From contig NZ_BAGH01000605.1 in assembly GCF_000308715.1 (NCBI RefSeq), positions 1-53,080 of the forward strand: a stretch of 53,080 nt of DNA, in the 5' to 3' direction. Shown here in pieces: positions 11,956 through 20,672 of this stretch. Source of the stretch: Nocardia tenerifensis NBRC 101015 (GTDB taxonomy: Bacteria > Actinomycetota > Actinomycetes > Mycobacteriales > Mycobacteriaceae). The position numbers were made by a program, and so were the translations under genes. Numbering within the stretch: position 1 is the stretch's first letter; each line of letters begins with the position of its first letter. The notes below the pieces were generated by a model that saw nothing but the letters and a program-made list of their open reading frames with translations, had not been told where the DNA came from and made no database searches.

Positions 11956-12687
11956 TCAGCGCGGGCGGGCGGCGAGGATCTCGGCCGGGCCGACGGTGCG
12001 GTCGACCACGGCGCGCGCCAGCTCGGGCAGGCGAATGCGGCTGCGGCGGGCGTGGGCGCGCAGAATCTCGAACGCGGCGTCGGGATCGAGGTCGCCGTGC
12101 GCGGCGAGCATGCCCTTGGCCTGCTCGATGACGATGCGACTCTCCAGGGCCGACTGCAATTGACCGTTGACCGCCTTGTGGTCGGCGAGCATGCGGGCCT
12201 GCAGAATGGCGATGCTGGCGATATCGGCGAGCGCCTGGCCGACCAGCAGGTCGTCCTCGGTCATGTGCTCCGCGCCGGTGCTGAACAGGTTCAGCGCGCC
12301 GACCCGGTCCGCGCGCAGGCGCAGCGGCAGCGCGTAGACCGATTGAAAGCCGTCCAGCAGAGCCTGTTTCGCGAACGCAGGCCACCGATCGCGGGCGGCC
12401 TCCAGATCCTCCACGACGACGCGCTCGCTGTCGCGGTAGGACTGCACGCACGGCCCGTCCTGGGCCTGGATCTGGAGCAACTCCAGCCACCGCGTCGCCT
12501 CGCTCGTCGACGCGAGCACCTTCAGCTCCCCGTCCTCGCGGGCCAATAGCACGGCGGCGGTATCGACGGGCAACAGATCGACCGCGCGATCCAGCAGCTG
12601 CTGCACCACGTCCACCGGGTCGTAGTCCTCCACCAGCGAGTCCGCCAACTGCACGAATGCCTCGACCAGTCGCCGCTCCCGACTCAT
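11956..12687 (-). CDS. GAF-ANTAR RNA-binding antiterminator
   Basis: A 243-residue protein from the ATG at 12687, which has AAGGAG 9 bases upstream. An in-frame ATG at 12735 gives a longer form without a good ribosome binding site. A GAF sensor domain covers about residues 20-160 (DGPCVQSYRDSERVVVEDL, a conserved GAF stretch). The ANTAR domain covers about 175-235 (SRIVIEQAKGMLAAHGDLDPDAAFEILRAHAR). Proteins of this layout are common in Nocardia and mycobacteria and act as signal-dependent transcription antiterminators. The signal is unknown. The 12688-13049 gap upstream holds no gene I can support. Confidence 0.88.
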   Translation of the reverse strand: MSRERRLVEAFVQLADSLVEDYDPVDVVQQLLDRAVDLLPVDTAAVLLAREDGELKVLASTSEATRWLELLQIQAQDGPCVQSYRDSERVVVEDLEAARDRWPAFAKQALLDGFQSVYALPLRLRADRVGALNLFSTGAEHMTEDDLLVGQALADIASIAILQARMLADHKAVNGQLQSALESRIVIEQAKGMLAAHGDLDPDAAFEILRAHARRSRIRLPELARAVVDRTVGPAEILAARPR

Positions 12688-13049
12688 CACCGTCGTCTCC
12701 TTCCAGGGCACCGGGGCCTCGAGGGCGCCCGGCATCTAAGGCCGGGAATGCCCGCACTGCTCGTCACCAATCGGCGCTCGCGGATGGAGCCTTGTCACAT
12801 CGGGCATTTCGGGCAATCGATCGTGATCCCGCGCACGCTGGTTCGCGGCGCACCTCGATGCTCTGCCATCTCGTCCCCGAGGGCGTCACCGAACTCGACG
12901 CTGTCTTAACCGGCACGGAGGACGGTAAGACGGCGCAACTGGAAGTTGAGGAATGGGGCGAGCGACGCGCAGTAGCCCATACGTGGTCTGGCAGGAAACG
13001 CAATAGATGGTTTATTGACGCCAAGGCGGGGCGGAGCCAGCATGGGTGG

Positions 13050-14024
13050 ATGCCGAACACCACCCGACTCGTTCAGCTGGTGGTGTTCGAGGGTTTCCAA
13101 CTGCTGGACCTGTCCGGTCCGGCCGATGTGTTCCATGCCGCGGCCCTGCTCGGCGGCGAGCCGCTCTACGAGGTGGAGGTGGTGGCCACCCGGCGCGGAC
13201 CGGTGCGGGCGATGAGCGGGCTGGAGGTCAACGCCGCTCGCGCGCTCGGCGAGGCGGACGCGGTGGACACCCTGATCGTCACCGGCGGACTGACCAGCGG
13301 TGCGGCCACGGCGGATACCGTGCTGCGCGACGGGATTCGGGAGACCGCGAGCCGGGCGCGCCGGGTCGGCTCGGTGTGCTCGGGCACGTTCCTGCTGGCC
13401 GAGGCCGGGCTGCTCGACGGCCGCCGCGCCACCACGCACTGGGCCGGCAGCAGCGGGCTGATCGAGCGGTATCCCGGGATCCTGGTGGAGCCCGATCGCA
13501 TCTACGTCCGCGACGGCGACATCTGGACCTCGGCCGGCGTCACCGCGGGCATCGACCTCGCGATCGCCATGGTGGCCGACGACCACGGCGCCGACCTCGC
13601 CCGCGAGGTGTCCCGGTGGCTGGTGGTCTACCTGCATCGCCCCGGCGGCCAGAGTCAGTTCAGCGCGCCGATCGCCGCGGGGCCGCCACGCCGGGAACCG
13701 TTGCGGGCGTTGCAGGTCTGGATCGAGGAGAACCTCGCGGCCGACCTCACCCTAGAGGCGCTGGCCAAGCAGGCCGACATGAGCACGCGCAACTTCTCGC
13801 GGGTCTTCGCCGCCGAGTTCGGCACGACACCGGCCCGCTACGTGGAGCTGGTGCGGCTCGCGGCGGCGCGGCGTCTGCTCGAGACCACCGACTATCCGTT
13901 GCACCGCGTGGGCACCACGGTCGGCTTGCCGCGGCCCGAGACGCTCTACCGGACGTTTCAGCGCCAGCTCGGCATCTCCCCCGGCGAGTATCGGGGACGC
14001 TTCGCCCGTCCCCGATCGTCCTGA
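13050..14024 (+). CDS. GlxA-family transcriptional regulator (DJ-1/PfpI plus AraC HTH)
   Basis: A 324-residue protein. Residues 1-190 are a DJ-1/PfpI amidotransferase-like sensor with the cysteine elbow VCSGTFLLAEAGLL; residues about 215-315 are an AraC-type double helix-turn-helix (TLEALAKQADMSTRNFSRVFAAEFG and FQRQLGISPGEYRGRF). This architecture defines the GlxA/FtrA regulators. The ATG at 13050 is chosen because homology begins there. The next gene, a stand-alone DJ-1/PfpI protein, begins 123 bases downstream on the same strand and is the obvious target. Confidence 0.88.
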   Translation: MPNTTRLVQLVVFEGFQLLDLSGPADVFHAAALLGGEPLYEVEVVATRRGPVRAMSGLEVNAARALGEADAVDTLIVTGGLTSGAATADTVLRDGIRETASRARRVGSVCSGTFLLAEAGLLDGRRATTHWAGSSGLIERYPGILVEPDRIYVRDGDIWTSAGVTAGIDLAIAMVADDHGADLAREVSRWLVVYLHRPGGQSQFSAPIAAGPPRREPLRALQVWIEENLAADLTLEALAKQADMSTRNFSRVFAAEFGTTPARYVELVRLAAARRLLETTDYPLHRVGTTVGLPRPETLYRTFQRQLGISPGEYRGRFARPRSS

Positions 14025-14146
14025 CTGGCCGAGATCGCAATAAAAGTGTCGTAGCGCCGAGGGGAACGCCGACGCACGATGGCACGGAGGACGACTCGAC
14101 CTCCACCTGCGGCAGGACCGGCCGGACACCACAAGGGGTGCACTCC

Positions 14147-14893
14147 ATGCAGATTGCCTTCGTCACCTATCCCGGAATGACTGCGCTCGACGCGATAGGC
14201 CCGTACGAGATCCTGCGCACGCTGCCCGACGCCGAGGTGCGGTTCGTGTGGCACGAGACCGGGCCGATCGCGACCGACTCCGAGGTGCTGCTGCTCGGCG
14301 TCACCCACACGCTCGCCGAGACACCCCGCCCCGACATCGTCGTGGTGCCGGGTTCGGGCACGGCGACGGCGACGACGGCACGGGACGAGGCGCTACTGGA
14401 CTGGCTGCGGTCGGTGGAGAAGACCGCGACGTGGACGGTGTCGGTGTGCAGCGGCTCGGTGATCCTGGGGGCGGCCGGTCTGCTGAATGGGAAAGACGCC
14501 ACCTCGCACTGGCGCGCGCTGGACCTGCTCCGGCCCTTCGGCGCGCGGCCGCGGCCCGACGAGCGGGTGGTCCGTGTGGGGCACATCGTCACCGCGGCGG
14601 GCGTGTCGGCCGGGATCGACCTCGGGCTGTTCCTCACTGGCGAGATCGCGGGCAGGGAGTACGCGGAGGCCGTTCAGTTGTCCATCGAGTACGACCCGCA
14701 GCCGCCGTTCGATTCGGGGCATACGAGCAAGGCCACGACGGCGACCAAGGCGCGGGCGCACAAGATCATGATGCGGCACGGGATGTTCCGGCCTGCCGAG
14801 CTGTCCGCCGGTACCCGATTGCTGTGGGACGCGTCGCTTGATCGACTGCGGCAGAAGGGGTTTCAGCGTCACCGCGCTCGCGCCGGCTCGTGA
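14147..14893 (+). CDS. DJ-1/PfpI family protein (isonitrile-hydratase-like)
   Basis: A 248-residue class I glutamine-amidotransferase-like protein. The nucleophile elbow is VCSGSVILGAAGLLNGKDATSHW, with the buried cysteine expected for catalysis. Sequence order and length fit the InhA/isonitrile-hydratase branch of DJ-1 proteins, which also sits next to GlxA-type regulators. The C-terminal 60 residues are a basic extension (TTATKARAHKIMMRHGMFRP). ATG at 14147 has AAGGGGTG upstream. The reaction is only inferred from family. Confidence 0.82.
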   Translation: MQIAFVTYPGMTALDAIGPYEILRTLPDAEVRFVWHETGPIATDSEVLLLGVTHTLAETPRPDIVVVPGSGTATATTARDEALLDWLRSVEKTATWTVSVCSGSVILGAAGLLNGKDATSHWRALDLLRPFGARPRPDERVVRVGHIVTAAGVSAGIDLGLFLTGEIAGREYAEAVQLSIEYDPQPPFDSGHTSKATTATKARAHKIMMRHGMFRPAELSAGTRLLWDASLDRLRQKGFQRHRARAGS

Positions 14894-15047
14894 TCCCGGC
14901 GCCGGCGTGCTGTCCGTTCCCGCCGATTTCCGCCTGAGATCTTTTACTGCTTTCTTCTGCCGCTGACTCGTCGGTGAATTGCTCCCGCATGGCTAAGCTG
15001 GTTGCCGGCCCATGTCGCGCTGGTGATCCGATCGGAGAAGGGTGAGC

Positions 15048-16088
15048 ATGATGGGTTCGACGACGGGGAATTCCACGACCGAACCACGCGCGGCGGGTGA
15101 ATACGCCCTCGTCGAACCTCCGGACGAAGAGATCCGGGTGCTCGCGCTGAATACGTGGCACAGCGGCAGCAAGGTCGCCGGCGGCGTCGAGCTGCTCGCC
15201 GATCTCGTCCTCGCGACGCGGTCCTCGGTCGTGCTGCTCTCGGAGGCGACCGAGGCGACCACCACCGTCGCCGCCGAACTCGCGCGGCGAGGGCACGAGT
15301 ACAACGCCGTGCCGTCGCACGACACCGGCGTCCTGTCGGTGTTCCCGATCGAGGACAGCGCGGATCTGCGCTGGATGGTCAAGGCGCGCTTGAACATCCA
15401 CGGCAGGCGACTCACGGTCTACTCCGCGCACCTGGAGTTCCGTTGGTACGCCTCGAATCTGCCGCGCGGCTACGGACCCGGCACACCCGCGCCGGGCGAG
15501 TTCTCCGAGTACGGTTTCGAGAAGCTGCCCGGCGGGCCGGTCACCGAGCACGCGGCGATCCAGCGCGTGAACGCGGCCTCGGGCAGGCCGGACGTCATCA
15601 GCACCTTCCTCGCCGACGCGAAAGCCGAACTGGCGGAAGGGGCCTCGGTCATCATGGGCGGCGACCTGAACGAGCCGTCGCTGCTCGATTGGACGTCCGC
15701 GACCGCGAAGATGTTCGACCACAACGGCGTCGTGGTGCCGTGGGAGACCACCCGACGCCTGCACGAGGCCGGCTTCACCGACGCCTACCGAGCGATATAC
15801 CCCGACCCCGCAACCCATCCCGGACTCACCTGGCCCTCCGACAACCCCGAGGTGGACGTCGCCGACCTCGCCTGGGCCCCCGAAGCCGACGAACGGGACC
15901 GCGTCGACTACATCTTCACCAACGCCCCCGCCCTACACCTCACCGACGTCGGCATCGTCGGACCCCGCGGCTCCATCGTCCGGGGCACCCGGCAGGAGGA
16001 CATCACCGAGGACCATTTCGCCGCCACACCCCCGCGCTGGGGCAGCGACCACAAAGGCATTCTCGCCACCTATCGACTCGCCGACTAG
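15048..16088 (+). CDS. endonuclease/exonuclease/phosphatase-fold metal-dependent hydrolase
   Basis: A 346-residue EEP-superfamily enzyme. It shows the standard order of motifs: LNTWH near the N-terminus, a central HDTG region, GGDLNEPS (metal and phosphate binding), RVDYIFTN, and SDHKGILATY with the catalytic His at the end. The start is the ATG at 15048, 6 bases after GGAGAAGG. No signal peptide is evident. Relatives cleave phosphodiesters in nucleic acids or lipids, or inositol phosphates. The stop abuts a convergent gene with no gap. Confidence 0.85.
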   Translation: MMGSTTGNSTTEPRAAGEYALVEPPDEEIRVLALNTWHSGSKVAGGVELLADLVLATRSSVVLLSEATEATTTVAAELARRGHEYNAVPSHDTGVLSVFPIEDSADLRWMVKARLNIHGRRLTVYSAHLEFRWYASNLPRGYGPGTPAPGEFSEYGFEKLPGGPVTEHAAIQRVNAASGRPDVISTFLADAKAELAEGASVIMGGDLNEPSLLDWTSATAKMFDHNGVVVPWETTRRLHEAGFTDAYRAIYPDPATHPGLTWPSDNPEVDVADLAWAPEADERDRVDYIFTNAPALHLTDVGIVGPRGSIVRGTRQEDITEDHFAATPPRWGSDHKGILATYRLAD

Positions 16089-16712
16089 TCAATTCCGCGC
16101 GGCGCGAATACGGGCGCTCTGCCGATGGGATTTGTTGTGGGTGCCGCACTGCGCCATGCTGCACCAGCGGCGTGAATTGTTCTTGGACGTGTCGTAGAAA
16201 AGCCAGCCGCAGGATCCGTCGTGCCCGGGGCATTGGCGAATGCGCTCGAACGAGCCTTGCCGCAGCAGATCTACCGCGGACAGCACGATCGGGCCGAGCG
16301 CCGCCGCGACGGTGATCCCGGGCCAGGTCAGCTCGGCTCGGCGGGGTTCGACGCGCAGCACGGCGTCGCGCAGCAGGGCGGTGTGGCTCGCGAGAATCGT
16401 GGCGACATCGTCCGGGTGGGGGTCGCGCGACGCGGCGACGGCGGCGAAGGTTCGATAGATCGCCTCGCGAACATCGAGGCAGTACGCGAAGGTGATCGGC
16501 CCGGTGTCACGCTCCAGCGCGGCCACGCTGTGCGGGGCGATGAGGTCGGCGTCCGCACACCAGCGCAGGAAATCCCGCATGCTGCCGAGAAAATCCGCCG
16601 AGCTCTTGTCCGGACGCGAATAGCGAGGTCCCACGGTATTCGCGAAGTCCAGGCACAACTGTCCCCCTATTCTTTCCAGCTCCATCGGAGTACTCCTGCC
16701 GGATTCGCTCAT
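16089..16712 (-). CDS. CGNR zinc-finger (ABATE domain) transcriptional regulator
   Basis: A 207-residue protein with the ABATE stress domain at the N-terminus (GGQLCLDFANTVGPR) and a C-terminal zinc ribbon of the CGNR family, with C-x-x-x-x-x-C, WLFYDTSKNNSRRWCS and a final CGTHNKSHR in place of the canonical CGNR box. Such proteins are putative stress-linked regulators in actinobacteria. Its ATG overlaps the stop of the upstream MFS gene by 4 bases (ATGA), so the two are translationally coupled. A second CGNR protein lies at 24683-25261. Confidence 0.85.
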   Translation of the reverse strand: MSESGRSTPMELERIGGQLCLDFANTVGPRYSRPDKSSADFLGSMRDFLRWCADADLIAPHSVAALERDTGPITFAYCLDVREAIYRTFAAVAASRDPHPDDVATILASHTALLRDAVLRVEPRRAELTWPGITVAAALGPIVLSAVDLLRQGSFERIRQCPGHDGSCGWLFYDTSKNNSRRWCSMAQCGTHNKSHRQSARIRAARN

Positions 16713-17977
16713 CGGTGCGCCTGTGGGTCGGGTGGAGTGTAGGCATCGCTTCGACGCGGGCAGAACCAGAGGGTCGCCGCCACCACCATCGACAGTACGG
16801 CGAACGCGATCGGGATGTCGAACGAGTCGACGAGGATGCCGAACACCGCGGGCCCGGTCGCCGAGCCCGCCGCGAGCGCGAGGACGACCACGCTGAACCC
16901 CACGGTCGGGCGGTCCGCGAACGCGCGGGCGCTCCACAGCGCGACCAGCGCGCCCGCCACCATGAAACCCGCGCCGAAGAGCGCCGCCGCCGCGACGAAC
17001 ATCGCAAAGGTGGGCCGGCCCAGGGCGAGTATGCCGCAGGACAGCGCGGTGCAGAGCTGAGCCGTCACGAATGTCTTTGCCATTCCCCATCTTTCGACCA
17101 GCGCGCCGGTCGCGACGCCGATCACCCCGGCGACGCCGATCAGCGTCCAGAGCAGCGGGGCGCCCTCGGTGGAAGCACCGGACACCGCCATGCCCGCGTA
17201 GGACCAGTAGACCGCGCCACCCAGGCCGACCGAGAACGACGCGCCGAGCAGGCGGCGTTGCCCGGGACGGCGCAGCAGCGCGGACCAGCGCAAGCCCGTC
17301 GCCCCGTCGCCCCTCGCCCCGGCGCCGCGCGGACCCGGATGAGCCGTCGCCGGTAGGACGCGAAAGTTCCACGCGGAGACCGCGATCGCGCAGGCGGCGG
17401 CCGCGAGCCAGATGCTTCGCCAGCCCGAACCGGCGACCCACAGGACCGCGGGTCCCGCCACCATCACGCCGAAGGTCGTCCCGGTGCTGATCATCGCCAG
17501 GGCGTGCCCACGAGCTGCCGGCCGGGTGGCCACCGCCACCGCGTCGGAGTACGGCGCCCACACCCAGCCCGGCGCCGTACCCGCCAGCGCCACGCCGATC
17601 GCCAGGACCGCGGTGCTGTGCGCGGTGGCCATCAGCACCATCCCGGTGGCCGCACAGAGTCCGCCGATCAATACGGGGACGCGCGGGCTCCGGCGACCCG
17701 AGAGACGGGCGACCACAACGAGCACAAGGAGTTCGGCGAGGTAACCCGCGCTCGAAACCGCGCCGAGAACGCCTGTGCTGCCGCCGAATTCGCGTCGCAG
17801 CTCGGGCAGGAACAGGCCGTAGCCGTAGCGGCCGTAGCCGTAGACGATCGCGAGCGTCAGTAGGCCAGGTATGCCGATTCTGAAGGGACCGTGTTGATTC
17901 GCCGACTCGGTGTCGGAGGTTGTGCTGTCGCGGGCGGGTGTGGCGACGGAGCTTCGAGCGCAGTCGCGGTCGGCCAT
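16709..17977 (-). CDS. MFS transporter
   Basis: A 422-residue, 12-TM transporter with no long loops. It has FLPELRREFGGSTGVLGAVSSAGYLAELL in TM1-2 and a WVWAPYSDAVA segment in TM4-5. The ATG at 17977 is preceded by GAGGAG, and the following 37 residues are a polar cytoplasmic tail before TM1. It is coupled by a 4-base overlap to the CGNR regulator gene. The resemblance is to the cyanate/nitrate-like and YbfB-like MFS branch. Substrate unknown. Confidence 0.85.
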   Translation of the reverse strand: MADRDCARSSVATPARDSTTSDTESANQHGPFRIGIPGLLTLAIVYGYGRYGYGLFLPELRREFGGSTGVLGAVSSAGYLAELLVLVVVARLSGRRSPRVPVLIGGLCAATGMVLMATAHSTAVLAIGVALAGTAPGWVWAPYSDAVAVATRPAARGHALAMISTGTTFGVMVAGPAVLWVAGSGWRSIWLAAAACAIAVSAWNFRVLPATAHPGPRGAGARGDGATGLRWSALLRRPGQRRLLGASFSVGLGGAVYWSYAGMAVSGASTEGAPLLWTLIGVAGVIGVATGALVERWGMAKTFVTAQLCTALSCGILALGRPTFAMFVAAAALFGAGFMVAGALVALWSARAFADRPTVGFSVVVLALAAGSATGPAVFGILVDSFDIPIAFAVLSMVVAATLWFCPRRSDAYTPPDPQAHR

Positions 17978-18002
17978 GGTGCTCCTCGACGCGTTGATGA
18001 AC

Positions 18003-18030
18003 TTACCTGCTAAGTGTGTTTTGCCGGTAA
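18003..18030. promoter_or_regulatory. possible operator upstream of the MFS-CGNR operon
   Basis: TTACC at 18003-18007 and GGTAA at 18026-18030 form a short inverted repeat with an 18-base, AT-richer spacer, just upstream of the MFS start. The arms are only 5 bp, so this is weak. The rest of the 17978-18488 gap contains no gene I can support. Confidence 0.25.
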
Positions 18031-18488
18031 CTATCTCTTGTCTAGCATCGGCTCCGGTGCGAAGCAACCCCAATGTCATAGCCAGGGCTGTTCATTACGG
18101 CTCACAGCTGCCAACATCGACCGCGGTACTGGACTTTCGGACCTACCTCTATAGTGTCGATAGACGGTTGACAGTCCGGGTCGAACCGGCAAAAGTCAGC
18201 AAAAGCGTTGCCGCACAGAAACAATCCCGGGCAGCGGGACGCGGCCCATCGGTGAATCGTGCCTCTGGTAGCCGACGTGCGTCCGGTAGCTGAAGGCCCA
18301 CGCCGGCGCGCCGGTACCTGGTTCGCGGGTAATGCGCGCACACGGACCACCGTCGAGGCCCCGAGTGGACCGGTCGGCCTCTCAGCCGTGGTTACGTGCA
18401 ACGATGGCGCGGAGGGGGGCGTTGTGCGCCCTCACAGAAGACTGTCCACGGGTCGATTTCGGCACGCGGTTCGCCCTACTCTTCACGG

Positions 18489-19412
18489 GTGTCGAGACAT
18501 TTGCAGGCGAGTCGCCGTGGGGCGCTCACTTGGGGGGCCGGGGCAGCGGCCACGCTGATCACCGGAGGACAGGCCATGGCAGACCCTGGCACCCAGGCCG
18601 GCGCCACCCGCTACCGCGGATACTCGGCGCAGGACCGAGAGCTGCCGTACGCCCGCTTCATGGCCGAACACACCACGCCCGCGCACACTTCGGTGCTCGC
18701 GGCCCACGCGGGACCGCCGACCTCGCCGGCGCTGATCCCCGAATTCACCGCACTGCCACTGGATCTCGCGCCCGGCGCGCGCTCGCCCGTCGAAACCGGT
18801 TACGGGCAAACCGCACACGGACAGGTGTGGGCCGCGGTGCACACCGACATGCCGGGCGTCACCGCCGCGATGTGGGACTGGTGGTTCGCCTGGCATCCGA
18901 TCGAATCCGCCCGCTACAAGCTCTGGCACCCCGACGCGCACCTATACGCCAGCACCTCCGCCGACCGCAATGCCGAGCCGATTCCCTACCGCGACAAATA
19001 CATCGGCACGACCTCCTACGTCGACGAGTACATCGGCCCGAAGTTGCAGCAGCTCGCCATCGCGTTTCGCGATCCCACCCTCGAGGGCTTCCAGGTGCCC
19101 GAGGGACACACGGTGATCCTCGCCCGGGTGGGCAGCATCGTGGCGCCCGTCGACCTCGGCTGGCTCGCCCACCAAGTGCGTCCCACCCCGACCGGCTGCG
19201 AGATGCGCAGCCGCTTCTATCTCAATGTCTACGGGCTGCATACTCCCGACCTGCCGCAGGCCGTCGAGGCCGTAAAGCGCGGCGCGGCAATAGATCCCGC
19301 CGACCTCGTCCTCGGCGTCGACCTCGCCCGCGACCTGATGCTGCACTGCGGCCAGGAAATGCACCACCTCGCCGAGTTCCTCCCCGACCTCTACACCGCG
19401 TTCAGCGACTGA
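18489..19412 (+). CDS. 2,4-diacetylphloroglucinol hydrolase-like protein (PhlG family), possible Tat signal
   Basis: The 278 residues from ATG 18576 match the DAPG-hydrolase family. They include the aromatic AAMWDWWFAWHPIESARYKLWHPDAH stretch and the terminal HCGQEMHHL zinc-binding segment, whose H/E/H pattern fits the PhlG metal site. PhlG cleaves a C-C bond of diacetylphloroglucinol. ATG 18576 has GGAGG 7 bases upstream. However, a GTG at 18489 in frame adds 29 residues reading S-R-R-G-A-L, a hydrophobic run and A-M-A, much like a twin-arginine signal peptide, and has a -10-like TACTCT 6 bases before it. I list the longer form and treat the start as open. Substrate may be another phenolic ketone. 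Confidence 0.78.
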   Translation: MSRHLQASRRGALTWGAGAAATLITGGQAMADPGTQAGATRYRGYSAQDRELPYARFMAEHTTPAHTSVLAAHAGPPTSPALIPEFTALPLDLAPGARSPVETGYGQTAHGQVWAAVHTDMPGVTAAMWDWWFAWHPIESARYKLWHPDAHLYASTSADRNAEPIPYRDKYIGTTSYVDEYIGPKLQQLAIAFRDPTLEGFQVPEGHTVILARVGSIVAPVDLGWLAHQVRPTPTGCEMRSRFYLNVYGLHTPDLPQAVEAVKRGAAIDPADLVLGVDLARDLMLHCGQEMHHLAEFLPDLYTAFSD

Positions 19413-19495
19413 GCCGTTCCGCGCACCCGGGCATCTACCGTCCTCGGACCGACCACTCAGCGGAACCGATCGTGGTCTTGCCAACTCACTCCGCA

Positions 19496-19849
19496 ATGGA
19501 TAGGACTATCGGCGTGGCTGAACCTCGAAGCATCACCGGAACCGTCGTGGCCATCTGCTCGGTCGTGGTGGCTGTCTGCGCCGTCCTCGTCACGGTGAAG
19601 CTGTTGGGCGCCGATTTCACCGCCGCCCAACAGCCCAGAGTGTTCGACCAGACGGCACTGGAACAACAGGTGGCGAACCGCCTACAGGGTGTCGGCGACG
19701 ATTCCCCCGGCCGAGTAGGCTGCCCGGCCGCCGTCCCGGTCCGCGCCGACACCGAGTTCAAGTGCCACGTCTGGCGTCACCTCCACTCCGACGATGTGCA
19801 GGTCACGGTGGTCAACGACCTGGGGGAAATCTCGGTAAAACATTCGTAG
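19496..19849 (+). CDS. DUF4333-type membrane-anchored protein
   Basis: A 117-residue protein with one N-terminal transmembrane helix (VVAICSVVVAVCAVLVTVKLLGA, about residues 16-38) and an exported C-terminal domain with the CP...V...T.F.C pair of cysteines (GCPAAVPVRADTEFKCHVW). This matches the DUF4333 pattern common in mycobacteria and Nocardia, which has no assigned function. The start could instead be the GTG at 19514-19516. It stands alone, 83 bases after the hydrolase gene. Confidence 0.72.
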   Translation: MDRTIGVAEPRSITGTVVAICSVVVAVCAVLVTVKLLGADFTAAQQPRVFDQTALEQQVANRLQGVGDDSPGRVGCPAAVPVRADTEFKCHVWRHLHSDDVQVTVVNDLGEISVKHS

Positions 19850-19950
19850 CGTGGGTAGCCGACGCCGGCGAAGTCGAGAGTCTGTTGATCTGCCCGATCG
19901 CGCAATGCCTTGGTGGCCGCGAGGTGGATGCCGGACGGACACGGGCCGAC

Positions 19951-20160
19951 TCAGGGGTCGATCAGCTCGTAGCCCGCAGCGTCGACGGCCGCGCGGACAT
20001 CGGCGAAGTCGAGGTCGGCGGCGCTGGTTACGGTGACGGAGTCGGTATCCACGTCTACGGCGACAACGGTCACACCTGATAGTTGTTCGAGCGCTTCGCC
20101 AACGGATGTGGCGCAGTGGTCGCAGGCCATGCCGAGGACGGTGAAACGGTGTTCGCTCAT
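19951..20160 (-). CDS. heavy-metal-associated (HMA) copper chaperone-like protein
   Basis: A 69-residue ferredoxin-like HMA domain with the metal motif GMACDHCATSV near the N-terminus, closest to CopZ-type copper chaperones. The family delivers Cu(I) to P-type ATPases or CsoR. No ATPase gene is adjacent. Its ATG overlaps the stop of the upstream SnoaL-like gene by 4 bases, so it is coupled to that gene and shares its TetR-controlled promoter, an odd partnership. Confidence 0.88.
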   Translation of the reverse strand: MSEHRFTVLGMACDHCATSVGEALEQLSGVTVVAVDVDTDSVTVTSAADLDFADVRAAVDAAGYELIDP

Positions 20161-20573
20161 GATCGCTCGCCTCGCGGGCGCTGATCGTCGGCGGCTACGG
20201 TTCGAGTGAGCATATTCGCTCGCCGCATTCGTCCGTCTGGTGTGAACTGCCCGAAGAAGCAGACTTCGATGGCGAGTTCTCTACCCCGTTGTGTGACGTG
20301 GAGGGTGTATCGGGCGGCGATCCGGTTGTTGTCGGCGATCGCTTCGTGTACGTCGATTCGGCTGCTGGGGCGGTTCTTTCGCACCGGTCGGGTGTGTGCG
20401 ATCAACTTGTCGCGATCCATCCGGTGACCATCCGCGATCTGCACGATGTCTGGGGCATGGAACTGGTCGACTACGGCGGCCGGGTCTGCGTCGTCGGCCA
20501 GCAGGTGCTCGTTGAACGACGTGAAGAAGTCGGCGATGAACTGTGCTGGATCGGTGTCGGTGAAGGCGGGCAC
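20157..20573 (-). CDS. SnoaL-like / NTF2-fold protein
   Basis: A 138-residue protein from the GTG at 20573, which has CAGGAG upstream. The sequence (FIADFFTSFNEHLLADDADPAAVVDQFHAPDIVQIADGHRMDRDKLIAH) has the cone-shaped NTF2/SnoaL fold pattern used by polyketide cyclases, ketosteroid isomerases and many unassigned proteins. It is divergent from a TetR gene, and its promoter is covered by that regulator's likely operator. Substrate unknown. Confidence 0.75.
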   Translation of the reverse strand: MPAFTDTDPAQFIADFFTSFNEHLLADDADPAAVVDQFHAPDIVQIADGHRMDRDKLIAHTRPVRKNRPSSRIDVHEAIADNNRIAARYTLHVTQRGRELAIEVCFFGQFTPDGRMRRANMLTRTVAADDQRPRGERS

Positions 20574-20598
20574 GAGTCTCCTGACAGGCGTAGCCGAA

Positions 20599-20658
20599 TT
20601 ATATCTTACGAGATGTAAGATATAAGCCCACAAGTGCTTTGACAAGATGTAAGAGATA
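20599..20658. promoter_or_regulatory. TetR operator over a divergent promoter pair
   Basis: An 11-bp perfect inverted repeat (20599-20609 and 20615-20625, spacer GAGAT) centres on TATATCTTAC. A further half-site GATGTAAGAGATA lies at 20646-20658. On the minus strand TTGTCA (20645-20640), a 17-base spacer and TATCTT (20622-20617) make a good promoter for the SnoaL-HMA pair, with the -10 box inside the operator. TTGACA at 20639-20644 is on the plus strand. Binding by the adjacent TetR protein is inferred. Confidence 0.75.
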
Positions 20659-20672
20659 AACAGGACGGATCG

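Noticed and set aside
12688..13049. Longer N-terminal form of the GlxA-type regulator starting near 12657
   Set aside because: The added residues have no similarity to the family, and the DJ-1 fold begins at the ATG at 13050.
17910..18293. 127-codon open frame between the MFS gene and the PhlG-like gene
   Set aside because: It overlaps the MFS start region, has irregular composition and no domain or ribosome binding site.
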